Of a stretch of DNA of 64,000 bases, positions 11,596 to 23,183 are shown piece by piece (within the stretch, counting starts at the first letter, position 1; the number at the start of each line of letters is the position of its first letter). The stretch covers positions 116,411,128 through 116,475,127 of the forward strand of contig OW799234.1 of the NCBI GenBank assembly GCA_941918925.1, written 5' to 3'. The translations under genes were made by a program, and so were the position numbers. Below the pieces are notes generated by a model. The model was not told the DNA's origin, did no database searches, and saw nothing but the letters and a program-made list of their open reading frames with translations. The DNA comes from Phyto melanocephala (lineage: Eukaryota > Arthropoda > Insecta > Diptera > Rhinophoridae).

Positions 11596-12213
11596 CTAGC
11601 CAAGCCCGGCGCGCGTTGCTACGCCCCTTAATGAATAAAAATGCATTGTGAATATTAATTGAATATCAATTGCAAGAAGCTAAAAATTATAACACTTGGG
11701 CGTGTCACTGCCCTTTTCTAATCACTAAACTGTATACTCATGACAGCTCAAAATGTATGCAAAGTTTCAAAAAATCGATCTATTGCAAGTATCTAAAAAT
11801 GCATACTTATTTTTTATGGGGGTGGCACTGCCCACTTTATAATCATAAAATTATATAGTTCTCACAGCTCAATATATGTGCAAAGTTTCAGAAAAATCGA
11901 TCAAGTGCAAGCAGCTTAAACTGATAACTTATTTTTTATGGGCGTGGCACTGCCCACTTTTATAATCACAAAATTATATAATCAATCATGAGAGCCCAAT
12001 ATGTATGCAAAGTTGCAGAAAGATCGGTCAAGTGCAAGTAGCTAAAAATAAAAACTTATTTTTTATGGGCGTAACCCCGCCCACTTTTTACCACCCATAA
12101 ACACTCCCTGGAATGTGTACAACAACTTGCCAAAGTTTGAGTCCGATGGTTTATGGTTTCGGAGTCTATAGCAAACACACGCAGGCAGAATTTCACTTTT
12201 ATATAAATGTAGA
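11596..12213 (-). mobile_element. Non-autonomous Helitron (DINE-1-like), four tandem repeats, copy 2
   Basis: Same family as 5262..6135: CTAGCCAAGCCCGGCGCGCG at the low-coordinate end (the 3' end in minus orientation) and AGTGAAA with TCTACATTTATAT-type sequence at the other. Four GGGCGT-containing units of about 120 bp lie between. The (AC)n tract is almost gone (CAAACACACGCAGGCAG), and the flanking base on the CTAG side is T rather than A, so the copy is older than copy 1 or its edge has mutated. Confidence 0.75.
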
Positions 12214-13507
12214 TATAGATGTAGATAATAAAGGGTACGATTGATTACACAGATGATCACAATAATCATAAACATGAAAATTGACAAAAGACAGGGAGTA
12301 TTGAACATTCGAAAAATCAACATTCGGAAAAACCGCAAGTTAAAGCAATAAAAACTCAGGTTTTCTACGGGTCCGGTTGTAAAACCGATTTGATTACTCT
12401 AGTAATTAACCCTATTTTAATTTGAACCCAAATGATTATGAATCCGCAACGCTTACGTTAGAGTAACGGAGCCTTTATATACTAAAAATTTGGTAAAGAC
12501 TTGTCAATCATATAATTTTTCTACTAGAGCTTTAGTTATTAGTTGCCTTTTTTATGCCTGCTGCTTTTGTCCCGAAAATTATTCTTAATTGTTACTCATT
12601 TTTAATTTATTGATTGACGGATAAATTATAAAAATTAACATTTTTTACATTAAATTAACAAAAAATATTTAAGCAGAAATTTATTGTTGTCACGATGAAC
12701 TTGTAAAAACACAAAACAATTTGTCTTTTCATGTCATTGTTTATTGTTTTTTATTAATATTTGTTGCTATTGCAACATTGTGTTTGCATATGTATTTGAA
12801 AATGTATTTTTTATCACCGTACAACAACATACTTGTATTATTTGCGGCAAATAAATTATTACAAGCATCTAATTAATTCATTTATAAAAACAACATCTAC
12901 AAACAAGATTCGATTTGTTAAAAGAGAAACAAAAATTTATGAATAAATTTTAAAACGAAATAATGTTTTACATACGAATGTAAAAAAAAAAAATTGAAAA
13001 AAAATATTTTATAAAAACTAAAAATAATTTAGCTGATGACGATAATGGTGCAATGACTACTTGAATATGTAGTTGTCTTGTAGAATTTTTAGGACTGGGA
13101 GATCAAACCAACAAAGATTTTGTTTTTGACTTTTTCTATAGATCTGTTAATATGACTTTAACTGCGTCTAGATTGAATAAGATACAATAATCGGCATAAA
13201 TAATTTTAAATAACGGATTGGTTAAAATTCTCTTAATATACAAGTACATATAATTCACAAAATAAAACTAATTTAATACGAGGTTATTTGAAAATATTTC
13301 AAATCAATTTATTTGGCTCTGTTCATAAAATATTCATCTAAAAATTATGAGGCAAGTTAAATTCCGGTTTATTATTTTTGTTATAAAAACTAATTCCTAA
13401 ACTAAAAATAAATTTATTTTAGAAATAAAGATTTGGTTAAAATCAAGACATATTTATTCATCAGATAATCGCAATGCGGAGTGAATTTTTTTGTTTATAT
13501 TTTTTAT
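12214..13507. other. AT-rich non-coding stretch
   Basis: No coding signal or recognised repeat. ATAGATGTAGAT repeats just after the Helitron look like a short decayed microsatellite. Confidence 0.5.
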
Positions 13508-13750
13508 ATATCTGTGGCTTGGAGCTAAAAGGGCCAATGTCAAAATATACTTTTGAGAAAATTGGAATTGAACTTTAGGTGCCTTCATAGTGACATCGGC
13601 CAGCATTTATTTATGAAGCTGTTCTGGGTTAAGTATGACTTTAGCTGTTTGACCACAATGAAATATAGCAAGAAAACAAATCTAATGCTATGATTAACTC
13701 AAAAGAGCAAAAAAGTGACATTGGCCCTTTTAGCTCCAAGCCACAGATAT
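13508..13750. mobile_element. TIR MITE (about 35-bp perfect ends)
   Basis: The terminal inverted repeats match over about 35 bp, starting ATATCTGTGGCTTGGAGC and continuing through TAAAAGGGCCAATGTCA on both strands. Total length is 243 bp with no ORF. TA borders both ends, so a Tc1/mariner-type duplication is possible, but the superfamily is not certain. No second copy in the window. Confidence 0.75.
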
Positions 13751-14264
13751 AACGTTTGACATTGGAAATATTTTTTTTATCTACGGGCTTTAATAGCTAA
13801 TTTTTAAATTAAGTGACGACAAAAATAATCAGCTGACAAATCAAGAAATTTGCCTTGGGTTAAAATATTAATTTTTAAATTTTTTAATGTTTTTTAAGTA
13901 AAACACATACGTAGGTTGTAAGAAATTCACTTCTTCATATTAAATAAAAACGGCGATGATGTTGACTTCTTTAGCTATGATGTATTTATACGACATTCTC
14001 GAAACATAGTTAAAGTTGATGTAAGTGTTGTACACAAAATTAATGTAGAAATTATCAACAAAATGTACAACTACTACGACAACACCTACGATAGCTTGTA
14101 AATTGAGCAAAAAAATTGGCAAGATTTTAATAAAAATAATATAGGGGTCAAGAAATAGGTTTATGGATTAAATGTTACGAAATATTTCGAGGTTTTTGCG
14201 TACACATAAGCATCCAATGGCCGGGGGCTCTAAACATTTTGGCCCATATAATCCCGCACCATAC

Positions 14265-14643
14265 GTGACAGCGCATAGAGAAAGGGACCTAAGGGTAAAA
14301 ACAGGTTTTGTTCAGGAGAGCCATTTTAAAGATTAAATGATTTTTCTATTTTTTTAAATTGTTCATAAGGAAAAAAAATAAATTTTTTGTAGTGTCGTAA
14401 AATCATGTTATTTTGTTAATTTAGTAGGGGAAAAAATGAAAATAAAAAAATTTTACCGTTAGGTCAATTTCTATTTGCGCTTAAAATCGTCGACTTCACT
14501 TTTATAAAACGTGCATATCTCTGGGAGGGAACACTTTTGGGGCATGGGATCGGTCTCATTCGATGCTCAGATGTTGTCCACATAAAAGAAAGTGAAAATT
14601 GTTTTTTTTTACCCTTAGGTCCCTTTCTCTATGCGCTGTCACA
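14265..14643. mobile_element. TIR MITE with 37-bp ends and an internal partial end
   Basis: Ends read GTGACAGCGCATAGAGAAAG then GGACCTAAGGGTAAAAA on the left, and the exact reverse complement on the right. The interior (about 14454..14490) carries a degenerate further copy of the right end (TACCGTTAGGTCAATTTC, then TTTGCGCTT). Flanks are AT-rich (ATAC and ATAT), and the target duplication cannot be read exactly. No coding capacity. Confidence 0.75.
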
Positions 14644-14912
14644 TATATAGATTGGTTTTAGCCATCAATATTGCAGACTAATATGATCGGAATTTGGGAT
14701 TATCTTTCAAGCAAAAAAAGAGAAGATTTTAAAAATAAAATAAACTGAAATATACATACACTCTGTCAGCATTTGTTGTTAAAATCAGTGACTGAGTTGG
14801 GAAGTAGGTGACATGTGGAAGTTGTGGTTTCTCAAATAAGAGTTTAAAATTTATCGTTAAAAGAGTAAATAAATAAATATATTTTTGATGGTATGACATG
14901 TTCGTTTTTATT

Positions 14913-15895
14913 GTACTCTTCACCTGTGGTGCAAAGGGTATACATTACTTCGTTCCTTGGAATTTCTGCAATATTCATTTTCAACATCATAAAGTATATA
15001 TTTTTTAAAGGAGATGTATAGGAAAGTCGATTGAGCATTGTCCGGCTGTACGTGTATTAGCTCAAATCGATTCCAGAAGCCTCGACAAGTTGTACAGAGC
15101 GGTATGTAATATTAAACTCTTTAAAATATTTGAATTTTTAAGACATGGGCAAATAAACAAGACCGCCTCTGGTTTTTCCATTTTAAGATATCGCATAATT
15201 CACAGACACCTATGTTACAATCTAGAGATATTCATAAATAAATTTCGGACAAATTGATCACTTATCGGCAAAGTTATAGGCAAAAATAATTTAAAAAAAA
15301 TGTATATTTTTTTTTGAATATGTAAATCATGTTATTAAAGCTTCTAAATATTTTATGGACACACTAAAACGGCTATTGCTGATACAAGCTAAGATCTCGG
15401 TTCAAAAGTTACTGAAATATAAGCACCAAAATAGAACTTCTTTGGTGTTCCTAAGACCTGCAAACGGTAATCGGGGGTTTTCAGCTTCTAGACAACCGAT
15501 AGCGTCGATTTTAAATATTATAAAAATATAATACATTATAAAGAAATTAAAATCCATGATGGGCACTACTACAAAAGGGCGTTCACTAAATTAATATATG
15601 GATCAAATCTAGTTACAAAAAAATTTACCCCCTTCAACACCCCCAACATTGGTATCAAATGAAAAAAAATTTGAGCAATAGAATTCACTAAACTATTAAA
15701 AAGTTACCATCTAAGATGACGTCTCAAATAAAATTTCGGATATATCGGTCAAATACTGTACCATTCAACCCACACAATATTGGAATAAAATGAAAGGGCT
15801 TAACTAGTAGAATACCGTACAATAGAATTAAGTTCAGTAAAGTGCATTATTAAATTCGACACGGCCGAATAAAGCGCTATTACTTGTTTTATTTC
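14913..15895 (+). repeat. Mini-me-like element, long form
   Basis: Starts with the hairpin text TACTCTTCACCTGTGGTGCA then AAGGGTATA, continues with CATAAAGTATATATTTTTT and a reduced (GTCY)n tract, and ends TCGACACGGCCGAATAAAGC then ACTTGTTTTAT. The same start and end bracket the elements at 47890..48678 and 62938..63695. Mini-me elements of Diptera are described as having a TA-rich and a GTCY proto-microsatellite around a conserved core, which fits. The interior of about 800 bp is non-coding and related to 10040..10720 and 21878..25150. Confidence 0.6.
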
Positions 15896-16970
15896 TAATG
15901 GAATGTAATATACGACTGTAACGGGAGTGAAGTTGACTAATTGTTAAGGCTAAATCTTTTTTTAGTTCCATTATTTTGAAAAATCTTTACTTTTCAATGT
16001 TTTATTTCCTTATTAAATAACAATGAAAACTTAACTTTTATTAGAGTGGAAATTTTGCGAAATTTCTCTTAAGTAATATAGTGTTGATTGCAAGACTGTG
16101 TCTCTTTTAACGAAGCAAAATTTAAGCAATAATAATACAATGTCTTATAGAAAGTTACTACTTAACAAATATTGGTAGACGCTTGTTACATTTGTTCATA
16201 TAAAAAACTTCAAAAAAAATAAACTTTTTACACAATTTTATGTCACTACTAAATACATATATTTCTTAATGATTCCTAATTACCTTACAAATGAACTAAC
16301 GTAGTTTAACAATTTTCACTTAGTTTTAAAATAGAGCATTTGGTATTTTGGTATATTTCATTAATTTCTAAAAACTTTAACATGAGTCTGTCTAAGTGAC
16401 CCACCTTAGAAAAGCAACATAATTAGTTGTTTAAACTAAAACCTTAAATCTATTAAGGTGAACATTAACTTACACACACTCTTAAGGCATAATTAAATCA
16501 CAAACATTTTAGGTTATGTTTTACTATAAAACATTCATAATTTTTTGGACAGTTTAAAATTGTTGTCTCTCTTTTCCCAAACAGCTTTGGAAATGGGATT
16601 TTGACTTTAAAAGTCGAGTCATTAAAATTATAACACTTTAAAGTTAAAACAAAGTAAGCAGTATTTCTTTTTATTTGTAATACGTTTAAGGGAAAAAGTT
16701 TTGGTTTTTTTGGGAAGCTTCTTAGTAATAAAATATGTTCAAAACTTTAATTTGTGATATGTTTTTTTTTATATGCTAGAGGATAGAGAAGAAAAAAGAA
16801 AATTTGTTTTTAAAGAAAAGATAAAAAAAGTCACAATTGTGAAAGAGAATTTTATCTATAGTTTTAAATAAATCCCATAATCTGTGTTACGAGTGAAATT
16901 TAGACATTCAGCATCAGTGCTGTCAATATTTTTAGTTTAAAAACTTTTTTTTTAAAATATACTAACTATT
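15896..16970. other. AT-rich non-coding stretch
   Basis: No coding signal or recognised repeat. Confidence 0.5.
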
Positions 16971-17140
16971 AGCCAAATCACAAGGGTGTCCTTAGTGTCA
17001 TGAAATCTTATGTTAAAAAATATTTTAAAATGTTTTAAGCTTTTGTATTGCTTATTGTAAAATTTTTAGACGTTTTTAAATTTTTTTTATAATCTGACAT
17101 TATGACAATATGACACTTAAGACACCCTTGTGAATTGGCC
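16971..17140. mobile_element. Short TIR MITE
   Basis: Inverted ends AGCCAAATCACAAGGGTGTC and TGGCCAATTCACAAGGGTGT (reverse complement of the right end), followed on both sides by AGTGTCAT. Length is about 170 bp with an AT-rich loop and no ORF. The target duplication is not clear. Confidence 0.65.
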
Positions 17141-17219
17141 ATATGTTTTTTAATATTTACAGTCCAGTCTTTTCACTTAATATCCACATTAAATAGTGTG
17201 ATTGTAAGGGTTAAATTAG

Positions 17220-17745
17220 TAATAAATATATTTGACCCATATATCTGCCATTTTGTTTTGGACACCATCAACTTAGATTCGGAAATTTTCCACAATACCA
17301 ATACGTTTTAAAACAAAAAAAGTTAATTTCCGTTTGAATATTTTAGGAAAAACACCCGGAAGATTGTATTTTTGTATTTCTACTCAGCCATTTTCGGATC
17401 GATTTTCTCTGAAATAAGTTTTGAGGCTAAGACTTGAATTTGGTCCTACTATTGTGTCCACAAGTTATTTATTAGTTTATGAGCTTAATATATTAAAATA
17501 ATTTCTTAAATTTTTTTTTTTTTAACTTTACCTATTTGTGACTGGATTTTCGAAAACTTTACACGGATACTCGTAGAGTCATATCGAGTATATAAATAAC
17601 AACATGTTTGTCTGTGTCTGTAAAAAATTTGTGTTAAATTAGAGGCAGTCACATTTCTGTGCTTATATCTCAGCAGATAGTGAATCGATTTCAATTATCT
17701 TCACACTATTTAAATTCTACATCGCTCATTCAATTTTCCTAGTAA
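17220..17745. repeat. Mosaic of mini-me-like fragments
   Basis: Contains TTTGACCCATATATCTGCCA, as in the minus-strand repeat at 10040..10720, and later CATATCGAGTATATAAATAA with TTTGTCTGTGTCTGT, a short GTCY-like tract. Orientation of the parts is inconsistent, suggesting rearranged or nested remnants. The SINE at 17759 inserted at its right edge. Confidence 0.35.
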
Positions 17746-17758
17746 TAAGGTTTCAGAA

Positions 17759-17950
17759 GGGTGCCCCGATGGACTAGTCAGCAGTGTGCTGTTCTGCTAG
17801 TTTGGGGGTTGCGGGTTCGATTCCCGCCGGAGACTCTGGACTTGTCTGCTTCCTTTCTATTCTTACTTTTCTATTCAGGTATAACAAAGGGATCAATATA
17901 ATGGACCCAAGTGAGCTGCACAACAGCTGCCTGTTCTACCTAACCTAACC
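17759..17950 (+). mobile_element. tRNA-derived SINE, copy 2
   Basis: Shares the tRNA-like head of copy 1: GCCCCGATGGACTAGTCAGC and GGGTTCGATTCCCGCC (B box), then GGAGACTCTGGACT, a pyrimidine-rich body and an ATGGACC segment. The 3' end is CTACCTAACCTAACC. It is flanked by perfect 13-bp direct repeats TAAGGTTTCAGAA at 17746..17758 and 17951..17963 (the leading T may belong to the tail). The undamaged duplication makes this a comparatively young insertion. Confidence 0.9.
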
Positions 17951-17963
17951 TAAGGTTTCAGAA

Positions 17964-20461
17964 AACATATAAATTTTAAGGATTGGCAAATAAATATTGG
18001 GGAAATTACAAATAAAATGATAGAGCTATATATTCTCTTGACATTACAGGTCAAAAATCTGTTAAAAACACAAAAATCTACAAATTTGGCAACACTGCTC
18101 GGAATTGTTGTTATAAACTTATCAAACTTATCACTTTTTTAAAAATTTCATACATTTTGTAAACAAACAATTATTGTTTTTAAAACAAAATAAAATCAAA
18201 AAAAGAGCGGGAGAATATTTGAAGTTAACGCCGTAGAATGTATTAGGGACCAAGCTTCATATAAAAAATCGTTAATATCTGGGGCAATGATTTTGCCTTA
18301 AGGCCAACTAAATTGCATGATTTTCCTAATCCCAGACTTTCTAACATATTTTACCAGTGAAGTCACATATCAAATACTTATTCGTACATCCCATTACAAT
18401 TATAGTTACTACGCTTCAAGTAATTTCCTTAACATTATTCTTCTACAGTGTTCCCAAGCTAATGACTTCCTACACGCTTCTCTTAAATATCCGTTCAATG
18501 TGCTTTAAAATTATTACCTTGATAAAGATTTTATTTAACTTGATTATTTTGTCATTGCAATTATTGCATATATCGCTACAACTATAGAAATTAAGTGAAC
18601 AACAAACACAGCTACAAAAAACCAATTTTAATAAATCAAGGACAACTACAGAGAGACATACACAGTCGTAATAAAAGCGGTCATTAATAAAACTATAATT
18701 TACTTAGACTTGTTTTGCCAATTAAAATGACACAAAATACCATTTTTTTTTGTTCTTCATTGCATGAGCTAAGCTCTCGAGACAATTAACTGCAAGAACG
18801 TTATAAATATGTCTTTGTAGAAGAAGAAGAAAAAGATTCAGTATTTTATAATGTCATGACCGTAAAAAAGTCAACTAACTCGTAGTGTAAAAAGGAGATA
18901 AAAATAAGCACTATCAAGGAAAAAGGAAAATGCTAAAAAGATGTATTGAAAAAAACTGCTAACATTTTTAGCCAGTTTACAAATAATGATACACAGTCAA
19001 ACAGACATTTATCCATTTGCTCACTACTCCGTCACTCATTTGCTTGTTCACACACACGTACAATAATGGCACATTTGTGTGTCACACAATTACATTTATT
19101 CACGCGAACAAATTGTAATTGCATGTAATTTCCTGCTTGTCAAACAACTGCGTTTACAAAGGCCTCCAACAGAAAAAGATACAGACAGACGCAAGGACAG
19201 ACAAATAACAAATAAGAAACTAAAAAAAACACAGTAAAGTGAAGACAAAATTTGCAACAAAACGAAATGAAATTTAAAACCATCGAACGACATTAACAAT
19301 AAAAACAACAACAACAATAACAATAACAAACAAGACAATCAAAAACAATTCATAGGAGAACCAGGAACATCAAGCAAAATCGGTCAAAAACACAAGCGTA
19401 AGGAGAGGACATTGGCCATATGTGGTGGCGGGTGCAAGAGTAAAGATGTCTTGTAGTTTTTTGTTTTTAAATGAATCAAATGCTGGAATGTAAACAGCCT
19501 CAAAACAACTTTATTCACATGCTTTTTTTTTATTTATCGGTATTGGAATACGTTGCATCATTGTCTTGCTGTTGAAAATTATCATCGTCATGATCATCGT
19601 CGTCATCATAATTTTATATTTATGCTAAAAATATATTTTTTTCTTCCATATTTTTGATCTTCAACCATGATCAAGTTTTCTTCACACAATCATTAACAGT
19701 TCACATACACAAATAAATGTTTGTGCACACACCCTACAGTTTTTAGCAGTATCTTCTCACTTAGCTCTGGTAACTTAGTTCGTTGTAATCTATCCAATAA
19801 CGCCTGATAAATGAGCTCAAATTAAAGAAAATGGCTACACGCTTGTCTCAAAGTAATCTAGATCATAATCGGAAGAAACTTTTTTATTTTCTCTGTCTTT
19901 ATAATTGACATAATCTTAAGCTTCAATGTCTAGGAAATTCTATAGTGGTAAGAGCTACAGGGTTTATTTATATTTTTTTTATATGCATGTGAATGTTGTA
20001 TGCCACATTATTTTGCTACATTTCGTGTTGATATGTTTTCTACGGTTTGCGACAACGACATTGGTTAATAATTGCGGAACAGATTTGAATTGATATCAGT
20101 CACAGATTTGTTACATATGAATGTTATTATTAACTTAATATGGATTGTTGGACAAATGGATGGATGGATGGATGGGTAAATGGAGATATAACTGAATACT
20201 AGATATTGAACTCTATGTATGTTAGAAATGACAACAGCCTAATGGCATTCACACACTTGAAAACATAGCAACTAAACGTCTATAACTTATAAAATAATTT
20301 ATAAAAATCTAGGAATAAATTTATAAAAGCTTCGTATCTTTTTTTGAAGAAGACGGTGTACACTGAGACGGTGTGAGATTTTTGATGGTTACAACTGATA
20401 TTAAAAAAGAGTTACGTTAAAATTTATGTATTTAAATAAGTATTTTTTTTTTTTTTAATAT
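17964..20461. other. Long non-coding stretch, partly of more complex sequence
   Basis: No coding region supported. From about 18940 to 19450 the sequence is less A/T-monotonous (CACACACGTACAATAATGGC, CAGACAGACGCAAGGACAG, repeated AACAACAACAATAAC), the texture often seen in unique fly regulatory or intronic DNA. ATC/GTC triplet runs lie near 19575-19610. Nothing here can be named. Confidence 0.4.
20157..20176. repeat. (GATG)n microsatellite
   Basis: Five near-perfect ATGG/GATG units (ATGGATGGATGGATGGATGG). Confidence 0.85.
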
Positions 20462-20825
20462 TAAAGATTTTAAACCCAACAATCAAATAAATATTGAAAA
20501 ATTAACTCGGAACATATCCTGAATAATTCAGTAAATTATTAATAAATGAAAAATTTTGTTTTACGGTTGCCATTTTACACATTTCGTGTTAACCAACGAT
20601 TCGCCAAATCTGGAAGGGATTAGAAAAACAAAATACTTTTTATAGTTTTTTGTATTATTTTTGAATTCTCATTTTGTTAATAAGAATTTGAAAATAAAAC
20701 TTATAACATTTTAAATTTTTTCAAGAATTTGGGTAAAAAGGTCTACTGACGATCTGGTATAAGCATCAATGAAAGGCATATAGACCAGCTTAAACCCAAC
20801 AACCAAATAAATATTGAAAGATCCT
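20462..20825 (+). mobile_element. Penelope-like element fragment (inferred), copy 1
   Basis: The segment TTAAACCCAACAA.CAAATAAATATTGAA occurs at about 20473 and again at about 20791, bracketing about 300 bp. The second occurrence is preceded by a hammerhead-like motif (20740..20786). The interior matches, in reverse complement, the left part of the foldback at 56751..57061 (ATTCTCATTTTGTTAATAAG, AGAATTTGGGTAAA). Repeated ends with a ribozyme-like motif and no ORF fit the terminal repeat of a Penelope-like retroelement; this is inference because no reverse transcriptase is present. Confidence 0.5.
20740..20786 (+). ncRNA. Hammerhead-ribozyme-like motif, family 1, copy 1
   Basis: Order: GGTCTA (stem I, 5'), CTGACGA (core), a short stem II with one clear mismatch, GAAA (core), GGCA, TA, then TAGACC (stem I, 3'). 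The core fits CUGANGA and GAAA, and stem I pairs over six bases. Stem II (CTGG with TCAA) is damaged relative to the copy at 56778..56824, so this copy is probably inactive. The topology, open at stem I with a minimal stem III, is the type I arrangement reported in Penelope-like elements. Confidence 0.5.
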
Positions 20826-21232
20826 AAAATTATTTAAAATAATTTTGATATTTTAATAAATAAAAGTTGCAAATTTCAATTGAGAAATGTACCTGAAATG
20901 TAACTTTAGTATTAAAGGGAGAGTCAGGGAAACCGCAATTTATCAAACATTTTTGTGGATTGTGTGAATTACATTCGAATTTTTACATCTAACTGGTTAA
21001 GATCATGAATGATAAAATAAATTATACGCCTTGTGCATAATTTTCCATTAGACGACGTTGTTGGCTCTCCCTAAAGGCTGTCAAGCTTGTTTCAAATGTG
21101 AATTTTTTAATTTATTGCAAAAAGTTTGTGTATCATGTAGGAGCTGGCAACCCTGACTCTAAAACCACTGCTATCATGCGTAGACAATTTTAATTATGTC
21201 CGCGTGATGGCGTAACCTTTAATTTATTATTA

Positions 21233-21727
21233 TTATGCCATGTTCACACGGCAATATGAATCTCGTGGTTGCTCTCTAAATCTCGAATGCGAACCCTTGC
21301 GTTCAGATGATAGTTCTTGTTTCACTTTGACATTTGTATTTTTTGTTCAATTATTTAAGGAGGCTTTTTTGTTTCGTCTGTGGTTTATTTTTAAAATTAT
21401 TTCATGAATTTAATTTTATACAAATTCTAAATTTACGTTCTTCCATTTTAATTTATATATGTATATATTTTTAAACATAGATATATTTTTTATTTCACAG
21501 TAACTTTTTCATTTTTTCACACAATATTTTTTTGTGTTTTTCTATGTTTATGTTTTTTTTTTGACAGCCAGTACAGTTAAATTAGCGATTTTTTGTAATC
21601 AAAATTCTTCGAGATTGGCAGCAAGATTCAAAATGAACCAACCTTGTAGATTAAATCAAGATTCGGTCGCGAACCTTGAATGAGAGAACGAACCTCGAAT
21701 TTTGCTTTTCGTGTTAACGTGCAATAA
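21233..21727. mobile_element. Degenerate TIR element
   Basis: The left end reads TTATGCCATGTTCACACGGC, then AATCTCG, GCTCTCTAAATCTCGAATGC and GAACC; the right end in reverse complement reads TTATTGCACGTTAACACG, then TTCGAGGTTCGTTCTCTCA and AAGGTTCGCGACC. The parallel order over some 70 bp shows old terminal inverted repeats. The interior is AT-rich with no ORF. The target duplication is not readable. Confidence 0.5.
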
Positions 21728-23183
21728 GGTTAAGACAAAGACGTTTCACTCATCGAGAATTTTCTGCGTAATCTGTATATAGAAAATATTAAACAAATTT
21801 TTTATTAAAACAAAATTTCTTCAAAAAAACTATCTACTTATAGATCATTTTTGGTAAAATTTCAAAAAATATTTTCATACTCTTCAACTGTGTTGTCAAG
21901 GGTATATGTTGCTTTGTAGTTCCGTTTGTAACTTCTGCAATTTGAATATCTATTCATTTACAACTTATGATTATAGAAGTAGACTGTTGGATGTCCGTCT
22001 GTCCTTGTCTTGTTTAAAATCAACTTTTTGAAGCCAACACATGTTGCACATAATCATATGGACATATTTTTAGTCATGTTTGTTACTAGTTTTAGATATA
22101 ATATACCTCTAGGGCTATTGGTAAAGTGTTTAAGACAAATCAGTCAGTAATCGGCAATATCAGAGACAAAAATATTTTTAAAAAATATATATTTTTTTAA
22201 ATATGTATATTAAATTCCTAAAGCACCTAATTAATTTTTGTACCTAACAGTGAACTCAAATTAGAAGCAGTAGTCTCGAATACTCCACAGAAAATCTAGC
22301 ATATCGATTTGAAACCGACTGAGATAAATGCACCTTAATACTACTGCCTCGTTGTTTTTTAGAATTTACTACAGAAGAGGAGTATGTTTCATTTAAAAGT
22401 CCTACCCTATAATTTATAAGAATCTTAGTCTCGCTGTGTAGAGAAAATACAAGCGAGGGACTCAACATGGGTCTTAGTATCAAATGAAGGGGCTGGACTA
22501 GCAGAAGGCAATAAATCATAAAAATAGTGTACAATATTAAAATCTTGCATTACATGTTCTTGTGTTTTTATACCCGCCACCAAAAAAATGGTGGGGGTAT
22601 ATTCATTTTGTCATTCCGTTTGTAACACATCGAAATATCCATTTTAGACCCCATAAAGTATATATATTCTGAATCAGGGTTTGATTTTATGACGATCTAG
22701 CTATGTCCGTCCGTCTGTCCGTCTGTTGAAAGCACGATAGAGGTCGCACCGAAAAAGCTAGGGGGCTCAAATTTTGCCAGAATCTTTCTTATAGACAAGG
22801 TTTGTTTGGTATTGAAAATGGGCTAAATCGGAATATTAGGAAGAGAGTTATAGCTCGAAAAGCAAGAGTAGGTCGAAAAAACCGTGTCCTTTAAACATCG
22901 AATAAAATGGAATTGTGTCCAAACGCATTAACGTAGACTCATGAAACTTCGAATATATATTTCCTGAGTAAAAACAATATTTTTCCCCGAAAATTATCTA
23001 AATCTATGCATTAGGAGAGGAGTTATCGATCAAAATGTACGAAAATTTATACCGCACAGTGTATTTTTCGGTATATTTAAAAACAAAAACGTCATAAAAG
23101 CAACAAAATTGGATGTACGACTCTGAAATTTTGCACACTTTGCTTATTGGTGAGACGCTTTTTTGTAACGGAAAATCAATGTG

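Noticed and set aside
12063..12338. 91-codon minus-strand ORF
   Set aside because: Runs across the edge of Helitron copy 2 into its tandem repeat; no domain.
22256..22534. 92-codon minus-strand ORF
   Set aside because: Lies in the interior of a mini-me-like repeat; related copies have stops in this frame.
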